A DNA stretch of 38,356 nucleotides from Bacteroidetes bacterium QS_8_68_28 (GCA_003022485.1 PXTS01000083.1:1-38356), one strand, 5' to 3'; counted from the stretch's first letter, positions 10,779 through 21,107 are shown. A program made the numbers and translations. Notes: a model not told the origin generated them from the sequence alone.

Positions 10779-12008
10779 ATGCCCGACGTTGCAGAAAAAA
10801 CGACGTACGCCCAACCCGACACGCGCGGGCGCTACGGCGACTACGGCGGCGCGTTCGTTCCCGAAATCCTCGTGCCCGCCGTTGAGGCGCTCAAGGAAGC
10901 CTACGCCGAGGCAAAAGACGACGACGCCTTCTGGGCCGAGCACCGCGCGCTGCTGGAGGACTACGTGGGCCGCCCCACGCCACTCACCTTTTGCGACCGC
11001 CTCACCCGGCAGCTCGGGGGCGCAAAGATTTACGCCAAGCGCGAGGACCTCTGCCACACCGGCGCGCACAAGCTTAACAACACCATCGGCCAGGCGCTGA
11101 TGGCGCGGCGCATGGGCAAAGAGCGCATCATCGCCGAGACGGGCGCCGGGCAGCACGGCGTAGCCACCGCTACCGTCTGTGCGAAGTTCGGCCTAGAATG
11201 CACCGTCTACATGGGCGCGGAGGACATGCAGCGTCAGCGCCTCAACGTGGAACGCATGCGCCTGCTGGACGCGGAGGTGTGCGAAGTCACCAGCGGCAGC
11301 GAGACGCTCAAAGACGCCACCAACGAAGCAATCCGCGACTGGGTGGCCTCGCCGGAGGAGACGTTCTACATCATCGGCTCGGTGGTGGGACCGCACCCGT
11401 ACCCGATGATGGTGCGCGACTTCCACCGCGTGATCGGGCGCGAGACGCGGCGCCAGCTCGCGGAGCGTGAGGGGCGCGAGGTGCCGGATGCGCTGGTCGC
11501 CTGCGTGGGCGGCGGCTCGAACGCTATCGGTCTCTTTCACCCCTTTCTGGAAGATGAGCAGGTCGAAATCATCGGCGTGGAGGCGGCCGGTGAGGGCCTC
11601 GAAGGGGGGCGCCACGCCGCCACGCTCTACGGCGGCTCGCCCGGCGTCCTCCACGGCGCGATGAGCTACCTGTTGCAGACGGACGCCGGCCAGGTCGAGC
11701 TCGCGCACTCCGTCTCCGCCGGGCTCGACTATCCCGGCATCGGCCCCGAGCATGCCCATCTCAAGGACGAAGGCCGCGCCCGCTACCAGTCTGCCACCGA
11801 CGCCGAGGCGCTGGAGGGCGTGCAGCTGCTTTCGGAAACGGAGGGCATCATTCCCGCCCTGGAGACTGCCCACGCCGTCGCCGCGCTGCCCGAGCTGGCC
11901 GACGCGCTGGGGGAGAACGCCGTCATCGTCTTCAACTGTTCCGGGCGCGGGGACAAGGACATGGAAACGATTGCCGGCGGGCTCGCTTCGCTCGCCGAGA
12001 AGGTTTGA
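10779..12008 (+). CDS. trpB: Tryptophan synthase beta chain
   Basis: [92 protein letters not shown]. Start at ATG 10779 preferred. Confidence 0.96.
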   Translation: MPDVAEKTTYAQPDTRGRYGDYGGAFVPEILVPAVEALKEAYAEAKDDDAFWAEHRALLEDYVGRPTPLTFCDRLTRQLGGAKIYAKREDLCHTGAHKLNNTIGQALMARRMGKERIIAETGAGQHGVATATVCAKFGLECTVYMGAEDMQRQRLNVERMRLLDAEVCEVTSGSETLKDATNEAIRDWVASPEETFYIIGSVVGPHPYPMMVRDFHRVIGRETRRQLAEREGREVPDALVACVGGGSNAIGLFHPFLEDEQVEIIGVEAAGEGLEGGRHAATLYGGSPGVLHGAMSYLLQTDAGQVELAHSVSAGLDYPGIGPEHAHLKDEGRARYQSATDAEALEGVQLLSETEGIIPALETAHAVAALPELADALGENAVIVFNCSGRGDKDMETIAGGLASLAEKV

Positions 12009-12053
12009 GAGCATGAAGGAGAAGTTTCCCCGCCCCCCTTCGAACCCTCTCAA
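12005..12053 (+). other. Predicted hairpin across the trpB/trpA junction
   Basis: TTGAGAG (12005-12011) pairs with CTCTCAA (12047-12053); GAAGG (12015-12019) pairs with CCTTC (12037-12041). The trpB stop TGA lies in the 5' arm. Confidence 0.55.
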
Positions 12054-12077
12054 CCCCACCCCTTGCGAACTGAACCG

Positions 12078-13010
12078 ATGCCCGACCGCCTCGCCGATAC
12101 CTTCCGCGCCCTCCGCGAGCGCGACGAGAAGGCGATGGGCCTGTTTCTCACCAGCGGCTTTCCCGACCCCGGAAGCACCCTCGATGTGCTGCATGCCATC
12201 GACCGGGGCGGGGCTGACTTCATCGAGCTGGGGATGCCCTTCAGCGACCCGCTGGCCGAAGGCAAGCCCATCCAGCGCGCCAGCGAACGCGCCCTCGCCC
12301 ACGGCGCCACGCTGGACGACGCTTTCGAGACGGTGCACCGGTTTCGCACCGAAAGCCAGACGCCGCTCCTAATGATGGGCTACCTGAATCCCGTTCTGCG
12401 CTACGGGCCCGCGCGCTTTTGCGAACAGGCCGCCGAGGCCGGCGCCGACGGCCTCATTCTGCCGGACCTCCCGCCTGAGGAAGGCGCCCTCGTCGAAGAC
12501 CACACCCGTGCCGCCGGGCTCGGCCTGGTCTACCTCATCGCGCCAAACACGCCCGACGCGCGCATCCGCGAGATCGACCACCGCGCCACCGGCTTCGTTT
12601 ACGCCGTCAGCGTGACCGGGCTGACGGGGAGCCGCCTCGACGACGGGACGGACGACGACCAGCCCTCGCCGGTGGAGGCGTACCTGAAGCGGGCGCGCCA
12701 CCTCGTGCAGGAAAACCCGCTGCTGGTGGGCTTCGGCATCCAGTCGCACGAGGACGCGATGCGCCTCTCGCGCCACACCGACGGCTTCATCGTCGGCTCG
12801 GCACTGATCCGGGCCGTGCGCAAGTGGTGGGACGAGCGCGACGCCCCCGCAACCGAACGGCTCGAAGCCGTCGAGGCGTTCGCTCACCACCTCAAGTATG
12901 GCACTTCGCAGAGCGCTCCTCGCAAAAGCGCTCCTCGCAGAGAGCAGAGCGCTCCTCGCAAAGATACGCTCCACGCCTCCGGGCCGGCAACCGCTGCCGG
13001 GGGGCGTTAA
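12078..13010 (+). CDS. trpA: Tryptophan synthase alpha chain
   Basis: [112 protein letters not shown]-terminus extended by repeat-encoded SAPRK units. Confidence 0.95.
   Translation: MPDRLADTFRALRERDEKAMGLFLTSGFPDPGSTLDVLHAIDRGGADFIELGMPFSDPLAEGKPIQRASERALAHGATLDDAFETVHRFRTESQTPLLMMGYLNPVLRYGPARFCEQAAEAGADGLILPDLPPEEGALVEDHTRAAGLGLVYLIAPNTPDARIREIDHRATGFVYAVSVTGLTGSRLDDGTDDDQPSPVEAYLKRARHLVQENPLLVGFGIQSHEDAMRLSRHTDGFIVGSALIRAVRKWWDERDAPATERLEAVEAFAHHLKYGTSQSAPRKSAPRREQSAPRKDTLHASGPATAAGGR
12912..12962. repeat. Three copies of a 15-nt unit in frame at the 3' end of trpA
   Basis: agcgctcctcgcaRa at 12912-12926, 12927-12941 and 12948-12962; spacings 15 and 21 nt (multiples of 3), encoding [15 protein letters not shown]. 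Confidence 0.95.
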
Positions 13011-13123
13011 GGACGGCAGGACGTCCCCAGGCTACGCACGAAACGTCCCCCAAAGGCAACTCCTGGATGTGCTTTTCGTTGGCGTGCGTGTGCCGTCTTC
13101 GTCCGCCCACGGCTCTGGCCTTC

Positions 13124-14278
13124 ATGCCTTTTCTCCCCCCCCGCCGACTCGCCCGACCGTTGCTGAGCGCCCTGCTGCTGGCCGCCGGGGGCCTGCTCGC
13201 CGGCTGCTTCGGCGGCACCGACTACCGCCCCGAGGCCGCCGGCCCGGCCGGCGAAGTGACCGTCGTGGTGGACTCCGCGCTCTGGAATGGGAACGTCGGA
13301 GAGGCCTTCCGTCAGACGCTGGGGCGCCCCATCCCGACGCTTCCACAGGACCAGCCGGCTTTCGACCTTAAGCAGATGGATCTGACGCCGCAGAACCTCG
13401 ACCGCGTGAAGCGCCACAAGAACGTGGTCGTCGCAGCGGCGCTGGGTTCTTCCTCACAAGAAGCGGAGTATCTGGGCCAGCAGTTTTCTCAAGACGCCCT
13501 CCAGGCGGTGCGCAGCGGCGGGATCGTGCCACGCCCTGACCTCTGGCGCCGCCAGCAGCAGGTTTTCTACGTAGCCGCCTCGACTCCCTCCGGCCTGGCC
13601 GAGACGGTCCGCCAGCGCGGGCCGGCGCTGGTCGACTCGCTGAACCTGGCCACGCGCCGCCGCACCTACGACCGCATGTTCGAGAAGGGCCGCCAGACCG
13701 CGCTCGAAGACACGCTCATGCAGCACCACGGCTTTGCGGTGGACGTGCAACACGACTACCAGATCGTCGACGACACGACTTCCGCGGACGGGGGCTCCGT
13801 GCTCCTGGTGCGCAAGCTGCCGGACACGTGGCGCCGCCTTTTCGTGTGGTACAAGGAAGACGCCCAGCCTTCTACGATTACCCGCGACTGGGTGCTCTCG
13901 AAACGCGACTCGCTGGCGGGCATCCACTTGCAGGGCGCCCAGCGGGGGGCCGCTGTCATTGACCGGCGGCGCGCGCTCCAGATCGAGTCGGTCGACTTTC
14001 TGGACCGCTACGCCTACGAAACGCGCGGCCTTTGGTACCTCGCCTACGAAGACAGCACGGGGAATCGCCAGCCGCTCGGCGGCGGAGGCCCGTTCGTCAA
14101 CTACACGTTCTACGACCAGCAGCAAGAGCGCATCTACATGGTGGACGGCACCGTCTTCGCGCCCGACTACGACAAGCGCGAGTTCCTGCGCCAGATGAAA
14201 GTCATCGCCTACACGTTCCGCACACGCCCCGAAGCGCACGAGCAGCAGCGCCAGAATCAGCAGACCGCCACGCGGTAG
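13124..14278 (+). CDS. DUF4837-like lipoprotein
   Basis: Signal peptide with lipobox ([16 protein letters not shown]); body [35 protein letters not shown]... resembles the Bacteroidota DUF4837 family. Confidence 0.78.
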   Translation: MPFLPPRRLARPLLSALLLAAGGLLAGCFGGTDYRPEAAGPAGEVTVVVDSALWNGNVGEAFRQTLGRPIPTLPQDQPAFDLKQMDLTPQNLDRVKRHKNVVVAAALGSSSQEAEYLGQQFSQDALQAVRSGGIVPRPDLWRRQQQVFYVAASTPSGLAETVRQRGPALVDSLNLATRRRTYDRMFEKGRQTALEDTLMQHHGFAVDVQHDYQIVDDTTSADGGSVLLVRKLPDTWRRLFVWYKEDAQPSTITRDWVLSKRDSLAGIHLQGAQRGAAVIDRRRALQIESVDFLDRYAYETRGLWYLAYEDSTGNRQPLGGGGPFVNYTFYDQQQERIYMVDGTVFAPDYDKREFLRQMKVIAYTFRTRPEAHEQQRQNQQTATR

Positions 14279-14375
14279 CCCGGGAGTTGGGGGATGGTTT
14301 TCAGCCCCCACCGCCTCGGCCCGCCCAGCAGGCGCCCCCGCCAATCGAAAAACGTTCACCCTTTACCCAGCCAGT

Positions 14376-15311
14376 ATGGCTACCGACGCCCCCCCCCAGC
14401 CCGACACCGCTACCGCCGCCGAAGACGAAGCCGCGCAGCCCCTGCGCCTGGGGCTTCCGAAAGGCAGCCTCCAGGACTCGACGTTCGAGCTCTTGCACCG
14501 CGCCGGCTACGATTTTAGCGTATCGAGCCGCTCGTACTTCCCCTCCATCGACGACGAGGCGCTCGAAGCGATGCTCGTGCGTGCCCAGGAGATGGCCCGC
14601 TACGTCGAGGACGGCACCTTCGACGCCGGCATCACGGGCAAGGACTGGATTATGGAAACCGGATCGGACGAAGTAATCGAGGTCGCCGATCTGGTCTACT
14701 CCAAGCGCTCGATGCGCCCGGTGCGCTGGGTCCTGGCCGTCCCCGAACGCTCCAGCATCGACTCCGTGAAAGACCTCGACGGCAAAAAGGTCGCCACCGA
14801 GGTGACGAACCTGACTCGCAAGTGGCTCGCTGAGCACGACGTGGAAGCGCAGGTGGAGTTCTCCTGGGGCGCCACGGAGGCGAAGTGCCCCGAGCTCGTG
14901 GACGCCATCGTGGAGGTGACGGAGACCGGCTCGACGCTCCGCGCCAACGGGCTGCGCATCGCTGAGGTGCTGATGAAGTCGAACACGAAGCTCATCGCCA
15001 ACCGCGAAGCCTGGAACGACGACGGGAAACGGCGCCGAATCGAAAACCTCGCCATGCTCATCGAGGGCGCCATTCGCTCCGAGAGCCGCAAGGGCCTCAA
15101 GCTCAACGCCCGCCGCGACGACGCCCGTGACATCATCGACCTGCTCCCGGCCCTTCGGATGCCCACCGTCAGCTCCCTGGCGCTCGGCGATGACTGGGTC
15201 GCCATCGAAACGGTTATCGAAGAAAAGGACGTGCGCGGGCTCCTGCCGAAGCTCAAGCGCGCCGGGGCCGAGGGCATCATCGAGTACGAGCTCAACAAAA
15301 TTATTCCGTGA
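14376..15311 (+). CDS. hisG: ATP phosphoribosyltransferase (long form)
   Basis: [69 protein letters not shown]-terminal regulatory domain [33 protein letters not shown]. Confidence 0.93.
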   Translation: MATDAPPQPDTATAAEDEAAQPLRLGLPKGSLQDSTFELLHRAGYDFSVSSRSYFPSIDDEALEAMLVRAQEMARYVEDGTFDAGITGKDWIMETGSDEVIEVADLVYSKRSMRPVRWVLAVPERSSIDSVKDLDGKKVATEVTNLTRKWLAEHDVEAQVEFSWGATEAKCPELVDAIVEVTETGSTLRANGLRIAEVLMKSNTKLIANREAWNDDGKRRRIENLAMLIEGAIRSESRKGLKLNARRDDARDIIDLLPALRMPTVSSLALGDDWVAIETVIEEKDVRGLLPKLKRAGAEGIIEYELNKIIP

Positions 15312-15344
15312 CGAGCACGAGAGATTGGGAGCACACGAAAGATT

Positions 15345-15441
15345 GGGAGCACGGGAGCGTGGGAACCGGAAACGCAAGCGCTGCCGAAGCAACGCATGTT
15401 ATGAAACCGCTACGCGCACTCTCCCACGCTCCCGCGCTCCC
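15345..15441. repeat. 20-nt imperfect inverted repeat flanking the DUF4296 start
   Basis: gggagcacgggagcgtggga (15345-15364) versus tcccacgctcccgcgctccc (15422-15441): 18/20 complementary, 57 nt apart. Confidence 0.9.
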
Positions 15442-15850
15442 GCTCACCCTCGCCCTCTTCCTCGCTGCCTGCGGCTCGCCGTTTACCGAAGCCCCGCCGG
15501 TGGCCGACAGCACGTTCGTCAGCGCGCTGGCGGAGTTGCACCTGGCCGAAGCCCGCCTGCGCTCCGCCCCGGGACCCCGACAGCAACCCTCAGACACCAT
15601 GCGCGTGACGCTTCCGCCGGGGGTGCGCGACTCGATCCTGGCGCAGTACGGTATCCGCTACCGTTCCTTTCGGACCACCCTCTCCTACTACGTGCGCCAT
15701 CCTGAGCAGTACGCGGAGCTCTACGCCCGCGTCGTGGACACGCTCCGCACCGAGCGAGAGACCCTGCGCCTCGGGGAAGGACGTTCCCGCCCCCCGCCGA
15801 ACGAACGCGCCGTGCCGGAGGCTTTCCGGAACCGGACGGAGCGGGACTGA
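15401..15850 (+). CDS. DUF4296-like lipoprotein
   Basis: MKPLRALSHAPALPLTLALFLAACGSPFTEAPPVADSTFVSALAELHLAEARLR...ILAQYGIRYRSFRTTLSYYVRHPEQYAELYARVVDTL: lipobox plus DUF4296-type pattern. Confidence 0.78.
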   Translation: MKPLRALSHAPALPLTLALFLAACGSPFTEAPPVADSTFVSALAELHLAEARLRSAPGPRQQPSDTMRVTLPPGVRDSILAQYGIRYRSFRTTLSYYVRHPEQYAELYARVVDTLRTERETLRLGEGRSRPPPNERAVPEAFRNRTERD

Positions 15851-15868
15851 CGCCTGAGTTCCGCTCCG

Positions 15869-17860
15869 TCACCCGTCCTGCGCGAGAAACGCCGTCCCCT
15901 TCTCGGTCAGGGCAAAGGTCTCCTCCAGCGGGTCGGCCAGGCGCAGGTAGCCTTGCTCCACGAGCCACGCACAGAGGGCGTTGCGCTTCTGCACGGGCAG
16001 GCTTTCGCCGTTTTTGAACCAGTCTGCCCGGGGCACCCCACGCGCGACGGCGCGCAAGATCCGGCGCAGCGCGGCCTCGTCGCTGGAGGTGACGACCGGC
16101 GTCTCGTGGCGCCCGAGGCACACGTCGCAGCGCCCGCAACGCGGCGGGTGCGCCTCGCCGAAGTGTGCCAGCAGAAAGCGGCGCCGACATGCCAGCGAGC
16201 GCGCGTAGCGTTCCACGTCCCGCAGGCGGCGCTCGGCACGGCGGCGAGCGCGGCGCACCGTCTGGTGATCCACAGGATACTCCCGGGCGCGCGGCTCCAG
16301 CAGTTCGATTTCGAGCGCCTGGCCCGGCGGGCGCCAGCGGAGGAGGCCCTGCTCTTCCAAGAAGGCGAGGCCGCGCTGGAGACGCGGGCGTTCCATCTCC
16401 GTGCGACGCGCGAGTAGGCGCAGGTCCACGTCGCGCCAGCGGGCGAACGCCTCGGCATGGACGGTGCGCAACAGTTCGCTCAGGAAGTCCGCCAGCGCGC
16501 GGTTTTCCATCGCCTGTGCGCGACGGCGCAGCGCGCCGGCGGGCTGTTCGAAGCGCAGGAGCCCGAAGCGCGGGTGCGGGGTGCGCGTCGTCCACGCCCC
16601 AGCCCGCTCCAGAAGCCGGAGCGACGCGCGCACCTTCCCGCGCGCGAAACCCGTTAGCTCTTCGACGGCCTCGGGCTTCACGGCCAGCGGCACCTCCGGC
16701 TGCAGCCCGATCGGAACCTGGCCGAGATTGCAGACGGCCGTGTAGACCTCGTTTACCTCCGGCCCAGTCGGATGCGCGCTCTCGATGAGAGCGCGGCGTG
16801 TTTTCGCGTCCGCCGGCTGGCTGAGGAGAACGGCGTAGGCGCGTTTCCCGTCGCGCCCGGCGCGGCCGGCCTGCTGGTAGTACGCCTCCAGGGAGGCAGG
16901 CAAGTCCACATGTGCTACGAAGCGCACGTCGGCCTTGTCGATGCCCATGCCGAAGGCATTGGTCGCCACGACGACGCGTGTTTTGCCCGCCTTCCAGTCG
17001 GCCTGGACGGCGGCGCGCGCCTCCGAATTGCGCCCGGCGTGGTAATAGTCGGCCTCGACGCCTTCACGTTCCAGCCACGCCGCCCAGGTCTCCACCCGGC
17101 GGCGCGTAGAAGCGTAAACGAGGCCGGGACCGTCCACCCCCTCCACGACCGCGCGCAGGCGCCGTCGCTTCTCGCTCGTCCGGAATACCGACCAGACCAG
17201 GTTGGGTCGGTCAAAGCCCGTGATGACCTCGCGGGGGGTGCGGAGTTGAAGCCCCCCGGCGATGTCGCGGCGCACCTCGGGCGGGGCCGTGGCGGTGACG
17301 GCCATCGTAGGCGGCCCCCCCAGCGCTGCGCGCGCCTCGGGGATCTTGCGGTAGTCGGGACGGAAGTGGTGGCCCCAAGTGCTCACGCAGTGCGCCTCGT
17401 CCACGGCCAGGAGCGCCACCGGGAGCCGCTCGGCGCGCGCCTGGAACCGCTCGGACTGGAGCCGCTCGGGCGAGACGTAGAGCACGTCGAAGCGCCCGTG
17501 CTCCGCGTCGGTCCAGCGTTGCTCGACGGCGCGATAGGAGAGCGTGCTGTCGATGAAGGCCGCCTCGATGCCGCGCGCCTTGAGGGCGGCCACCTGGTCG
17601 TGCATCAGCGCGATGAGCGGGGAGACGACCAGCGCAAACCGCTTGCCGTCCGCCATCAGCGCGGGCACCTGGTAGCAAACGGACTTGCCCCCCCCGGTGG
17701 GCAGGATGACGAGCGCGTCCTCGCCAGCGCGGGCCGCCGCGATGGCCTCGGCCTGGCCGGGGCGAAAGGACGGGTGGCCCCAGTGCCGCTCCAGAAGCGC
17801 CCGGGGGCGTTCCTCTCCCTCGGCCTGATTATCCAGCGCCGGCTCACCGAATTGCGCCAT
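15869..17860 (-). CDS. recQ: RecQ-family ATP-dependent DNA helicase
   Basis: FRPGQAEAI, LPTGGGKSVCYQVPAL, VDEAHCVSTWGHHFRPDYRKI, VATNAFGMGIDKADVRFVAHVDLPASLEAYYQQAGRAGRDG, Zn-binding CRRRFLLAHFGE..PPRCGRCDVCLG. Confidence 0.95.
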   Translation of the reverse strand: MAQFGEPALDNQAEGEERPRALLERHWGHPSFRPGQAEAIAAARAGEDALVILPTGGGKSVCYQVPALMADGKRFALVVSPLIALMHDQVAALKARGIEAAFIDSTLSYRAVEQRWTDAEHGRFDVLYVSPERLQSERFQARAERLPVALLAVDEAHCVSTWGHHFRPDYRKIPEARAALGGPPTMAVTATAPPEVRRDIAGGLQLRTPREVITGFDRPNLVWSVFRTSEKRRRLRAVVEGVDGPGLVYASTRRRVETWAAWLEREGVEADYYHAGRNSEARAAVQADWKAGKTRVVVATNAFGMGIDKADVRFVAHVDLPASLEAYYQQAGRAGRDGKRAYAVLLSQPADAKTRRALIESAHPTGPEVNEVYTAVCNLGQVPIGLQPEVPLAVKPEAVEELTGFARGKVRASLRLLERAGAWTTRTPHPRFGLLRFEQPAGALRRRAQAMENRALADFLSELLRTVHAEAFARWRDVDLRLLARRTEMERPRLQRGLAFLEEQGLLRWRPPGQALEIELLEPRAREYPVDHQTVRRARRRAERRLRDVERYARSLACRRRFLLAHFGEAHPPRCGRCDVCLGRHETPVVTSSDEAALRRILRAVARGVPRADWFKNGESLPVQKRNALCAWLVEQGYLRLADPLEETFALTEKGTAFLAQDG

Positions 17861-17974
17861 AGGAGGAGCAAGAATGCGCCAGAAGACTACACTTTACACG
17901 AAACAGACAAAAAGAGCACCTGCAACACGTTACGCCGCCCGGCGCGCGCGTGTCTGAGCAGATACGTCGAAGCA

Positions 17975-18000
17975 GGTCTTCCTTTCGCTCTTGGAAGACC
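17975..18000 (+). other. Perfect 8-bp hairpin in the recQ/glycosyltransferase divergent region
   Basis: GGTCTTCC (17975-17982) - 10-nt loop - GGAAGACC (17993-18000); a second imperfect GC-rich stem (CAACGG...CCGTTG) follows directly. Confidence 0.5.
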
Positions 18001-18223
18001 CAACGGTGGGACGGTCGGCTGGGCCTTGCGCTCGGCCGGCCGTTGTTCTTTGTGTCGGTTCCTTCGCTTTCCCAAAAAGGCGGCCCGGCGGCAATTCTGC
18101 AAGACGTCTCGTGGGCGCTCGGGGCCGGGCGGCCTCGCAGGGTATCACACAAGGCCCCTGCATCGGCGCGGGCGCATCCGTAGGTTGCGAGGGCCGTGTC
18201 TTTTTCGATGCGCTCCCCGCCTC

Positions 18224-19312
18224 ATGCCCGCTGCGCTCCCGCGCGTGTCCGTCGTGATCGTCACGTGGAACGCGCTGCCGCTCCTCAAGCGCTTCCTGCC
18301 CTCGGTGGTGGCCACGGACTACCCCGACCTCGAGGTCATCCTCGCCGACAACGCTTCGCGCGACGGCTCGGTGGCCTTCGTCAAGGAGCGCTTCCCGTCC
18401 GTCAAGGTGGTGCGCCACCCGGCCAACTGGCGCTTCTGCCGGGGCAACAATGCCGCGCTCCCGCACGCCACGGGCCGCTACGTCGTGCTCCTCAACAACG
18501 ACGTGGAAGTGCCGCCCGGCTGGCTGCGCCCGCTGGTGCACCTCGTGGAAGAGCGCCCCGACGTGGCCGCCGTCCAGCCGAAGCTCCTCCAGACCGATGC
18601 GCCGGGGCACTTCGAGTACGCGGGCGCGGCGGGCGGTTTCATCGACCGAGTCGGCTACCCGTTCACGCGCGGGCGGCTCTTCGACTCGTTGGAAGCGGAT
18701 CGCGGCCAATACGACGACGCGCGCGACATCTTCTGGGGCACCGGGGCGGCGGTCCTTTTGCGGCGCCGCGCGCTCAACCAGGTAGGCCTGCTCGATGAGA
18801 CCTTCGAGATGCACATGGAAGAGATCGACCTGTGCTGGCGGCTTTGGCGCGCCGGGTGGCGCGTGCGGGTCGAGCCGGCGAGCCAGGTGTACCACCTCGG
18901 CGGCAGCTCGCTTCCGCAGGGGAGCCCCCGGAAGACGTACTACAACTTCCGCAACAGTCTACTGATGCTCTATAAGCACCTGCCGCCGCGCCGCTGGCGC
19001 CGCACTTTTGCCCTCCGCGCGGGGCTCGACGCCACTGCCGCTGCGCGCATGGTTGCGCAGCGGCGCCTCAGCGAGGCGCGCGCCGTCGTCCACGCCTACC
19101 GCGACTTTTGCTGCCTCAAGGGGCGATATGCCGGAGAGCGCCCCGCCTCCGATGCCGATACGGTCCTTCCGCCCTACCGGCGCCTCGTCGCCGCCGACCA
19201 CTTCCTCTGCGGGCGCGAGCGATTCAGCGAGCTGCCCGAGAGCCGCTTTCGCGGCCCTGGGCGGCGGCAGACGGCGGACAGTGGACGGCGGGTCTCAGCT
19301 CGCAAACGGTGA
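18224..19312 (+). CDS. Glycosyltransferase family 2 (rhamnosyltransferase-like)
   Basis: VSVVIVTWNALPLLKRFLPSVVATDYPDLEVILADNASRDGSV, LLNNDVEVPPGWL, TGAAVLLRRRALNQVGLLDETFEMHMEEIDLCWRLWRAGW. The 846-aa ORF from 16772 is an antisense read-through of recQ. Confidence 0.9.
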   Translation: MPAALPRVSVVIVTWNALPLLKRFLPSVVATDYPDLEVILADNASRDGSVAFVKERFPSVKVVRHPANWRFCRGNNAALPHATGRYVVLLNNDVEVPPGWLRPLVHLVEERPDVAAVQPKLLQTDAPGHFEYAGAAGGFIDRVGYPFTRGRLFDSLEADRGQYDDARDIFWGTGAAVLLRRRALNQVGLLDETFEMHMEEIDLCWRLWRAGWRVRVEPASQVYHLGGSSLPQGSPRKTYYNFRNSLLMLYKHLPPRRWRRTFALRAGLDATAAARMVAQRRLSEARAVVHAYRDFCCLKGRYAGERPASDADTVLPPYRRLVAADHFLCGRERFSELPESRFRGPGRRQTADSGRRVSARKR

Positions 19313-19345
19313 ATGTGGCAGGCCTCGTTTTCGACAGGTCCCCTC

Positions 19346-20332
19346 TCACTCCGGCGCGCCGGCGACCTTGCTCGCCGCCGCACGTTCTCCGCTGCGTTCC
19401 GAGGGACTGCCGCTCTCGTGCCGCCGTCCACCGTCCTCGTCGCCGCGCCGCAAAAGCACGACCGCACCGGTGGCCGCCAGCACGACCAACATGCCGACGA
19501 CCGCCGGCAGCGGCGGTACCTCGCCGAAGAGCGCGAACGCCAAGAGCGACGCGCCCACCGGCTCCAGCAGCGCCAGCATCCCCACCAGCGCCGCCGGCAC
19601 GCTCTGCAGCGCGTAGTTGAACGCCCCGTGCCCAATGAGTTGCGGCCCCACCGCCATCGCCAAGCAGAAGGCGTAGAACGGCCAGTCGTAGCCGAGGAGC
19701 GGTGCTCCCTGCCCGAGCGCCACTGCGAGCGTCGTGACTGCCGAGGCGGCGTAAAGCGGAAAGACGTACGCCAGCCACCCGGCCCGCTGGCGCACCACCC
19801 GTCCGATGAGCAGATATCCGCTGGCCAGCAGCGCTGCCCCGAAGGCCAGCGCGTTGCCGAAGAGCGTGCCCACCACCGCGCGCGCCGCGTCGCCGTAGGC
19901 GATGAGCGCAGCCCCGGCCACGGCGCACACGATGGCCGCCACCACCCCCGCGCGCAGCCGCTCTCCCAGCAGCACGTAGCCCAGCACGGCCAAGATGACC
20001 GGGCTGGTCGTCACCAGCACCGTCGAACTGGCGACGGAAGTGTGGTAGAGCGACTCGATCCAGCAAACGAAGTGCAGCCCCAGCAGCCCCCCCGCCGCCG
20101 CCGTCAGCCAGGCGTCGCGCGCGGGCCATTCGCGCCACTGTTCGCGCGCTCGCGCCAGCGCCGCCGGCGCCAGGAGCAACGTCGCCAGCCCCGTGCGCCA
20201 CACCGCAACCGCCAGGCCCGAGGTGCCGCCGGCCGCCTCGGCCCAGCGCACCAGGATGGGGCTCAGCGCGAAGCTCACCACCCCCAACCCGACGACGACG
20301 TAGAGCGTGGCTTTTCGAGAAGCAGCGGGCAT
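19346..20332 (-). CDS. EamA/DMT-superfamily transporter
   Basis: About ten TM segments in two homologous halves; SSTVLVTTSPVILAVLGYVLLGERL, LLEPVGASLLAFALFGEVP. Confidence 0.87.
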   Translation of the reverse strand: MPAASRKATLYVVVGLGVVSFALSPILVRWAEAAGGTSGLAVAVWRTGLATLLLAPAALARAREQWREWPARDAWLTAAAGGLLGLHFVCWIESLYHTSVASSTVLVTTSPVILAVLGYVLLGERLRAGVVAAIVCAVAGAALIAYGDAARAVVGTLFGNALAFGAALLASGYLLIGRVVRQRAGWLAYVFPLYAASAVTTLAVALGQGAPLLGYDWPFYAFCLAMAVGPQLIGHGAFNYALQSVPAALVGMLALLEPVGASLLAFALFGEVPPLPAVVGMLVVLAATGAVVLLRRGDEDGGRRHESGSPSERSGERAAASKVAGAPE

Positions 20333-20521
20333 GGCGCGGAGGTAGAGCGTTCGTCGGGCGCGTTGCCCAGCAGCGTGCGGTGGATGGCGGGCCGGTAGAC
20401 GTTCTGATCTGCCGACGCACTTGCTCGGCGAGAACGATCCACCATCTACCCCCCAACAGACGCGCCTGCACGACGAGCAGCGCGTTCGGGCCCGCGCGCC
20501 CCTTTTCCAGAAACGATCCCG

Positions 20522-20950
20522 CTACCGCAGCCGGTCCATCGACCGGACCAGCTCGATGTCGCTCTGGATGGCGCGGCGGGCCAACAGAAGCAGCACGTAC
20601 GTCCCGACCGGCAGTGCCAGCAGGGCCGCCTTGCCGAGGGCAAACCCGCCGCCGCCCGCCCGCAGGTTCAGCGCGCCCGCCGCGTAGTGCGCTACGAAGA
20701 CCACCACCGTCGTCAGCGCCGCCAGCACCTGCATCCCGGCCGTGACGGTCCGCTGGCGTTTGCGGTTGCGGTACAGGAAGATCGTGCCCAACGCCCCTGC
20801 TGCCGTCAGCCCGGCCAAGCCCACGGCGGTGGGCGTAAACCACCCGAACTGTTGCGCGGCGGCCCCGCTCCAAACCGGACGCAGGAACAGCATCCCGCCC
20901 ATCGCCAGCGCGCCCAGCAGGAGATAGATGGATTGAATGCGTTGGATCAT
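20522..20950 (-). CDS. DUF4293-like membrane protein
   Basis: MIQRIQSIYLLLGALAMGGMLFL..., four TM helices with YRNRKRQ between TM2 and TM3, as in Bacteroidota DUF4293 proteins. Start at 20950. Confidence 0.78.
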   Translation of the reverse strand: MIQRIQSIYLLLGALAMGGMLFLRPVWSGAAAQQFGWFTPTAVGLAGLTAAGALGTIFLYRNRKRQRTVTAGMQVLAALTTVVVFVAHYAAGALNLRAGGGGFALGKAALLALPVGTYVLLLLARRAIQSDIELVRSMDRLR

Positions 20951-21107
20951 GCGTCGTCGCGTCGTGGTGCTTAAGGGGTGTGGAGGACTCTGGGGATGCG
21001 GTGTTGTCGGAAGAGCTTCCAAGCGCGCAGCACGGACCTGTGCCCAGCGAAGCGGTGCCCCCCGCGGAAGAAGCGCCCTGCCGGAGCGCGCCCCTGCGCC
21101 AATCGTC

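Noticed and set aside
16772-18223. 846-aa ORF as a single large protein
   Set aside because: The first 484 codons are antisense to recQ and the divergent region; glycosyltransferase homology starts at ATG 18224.
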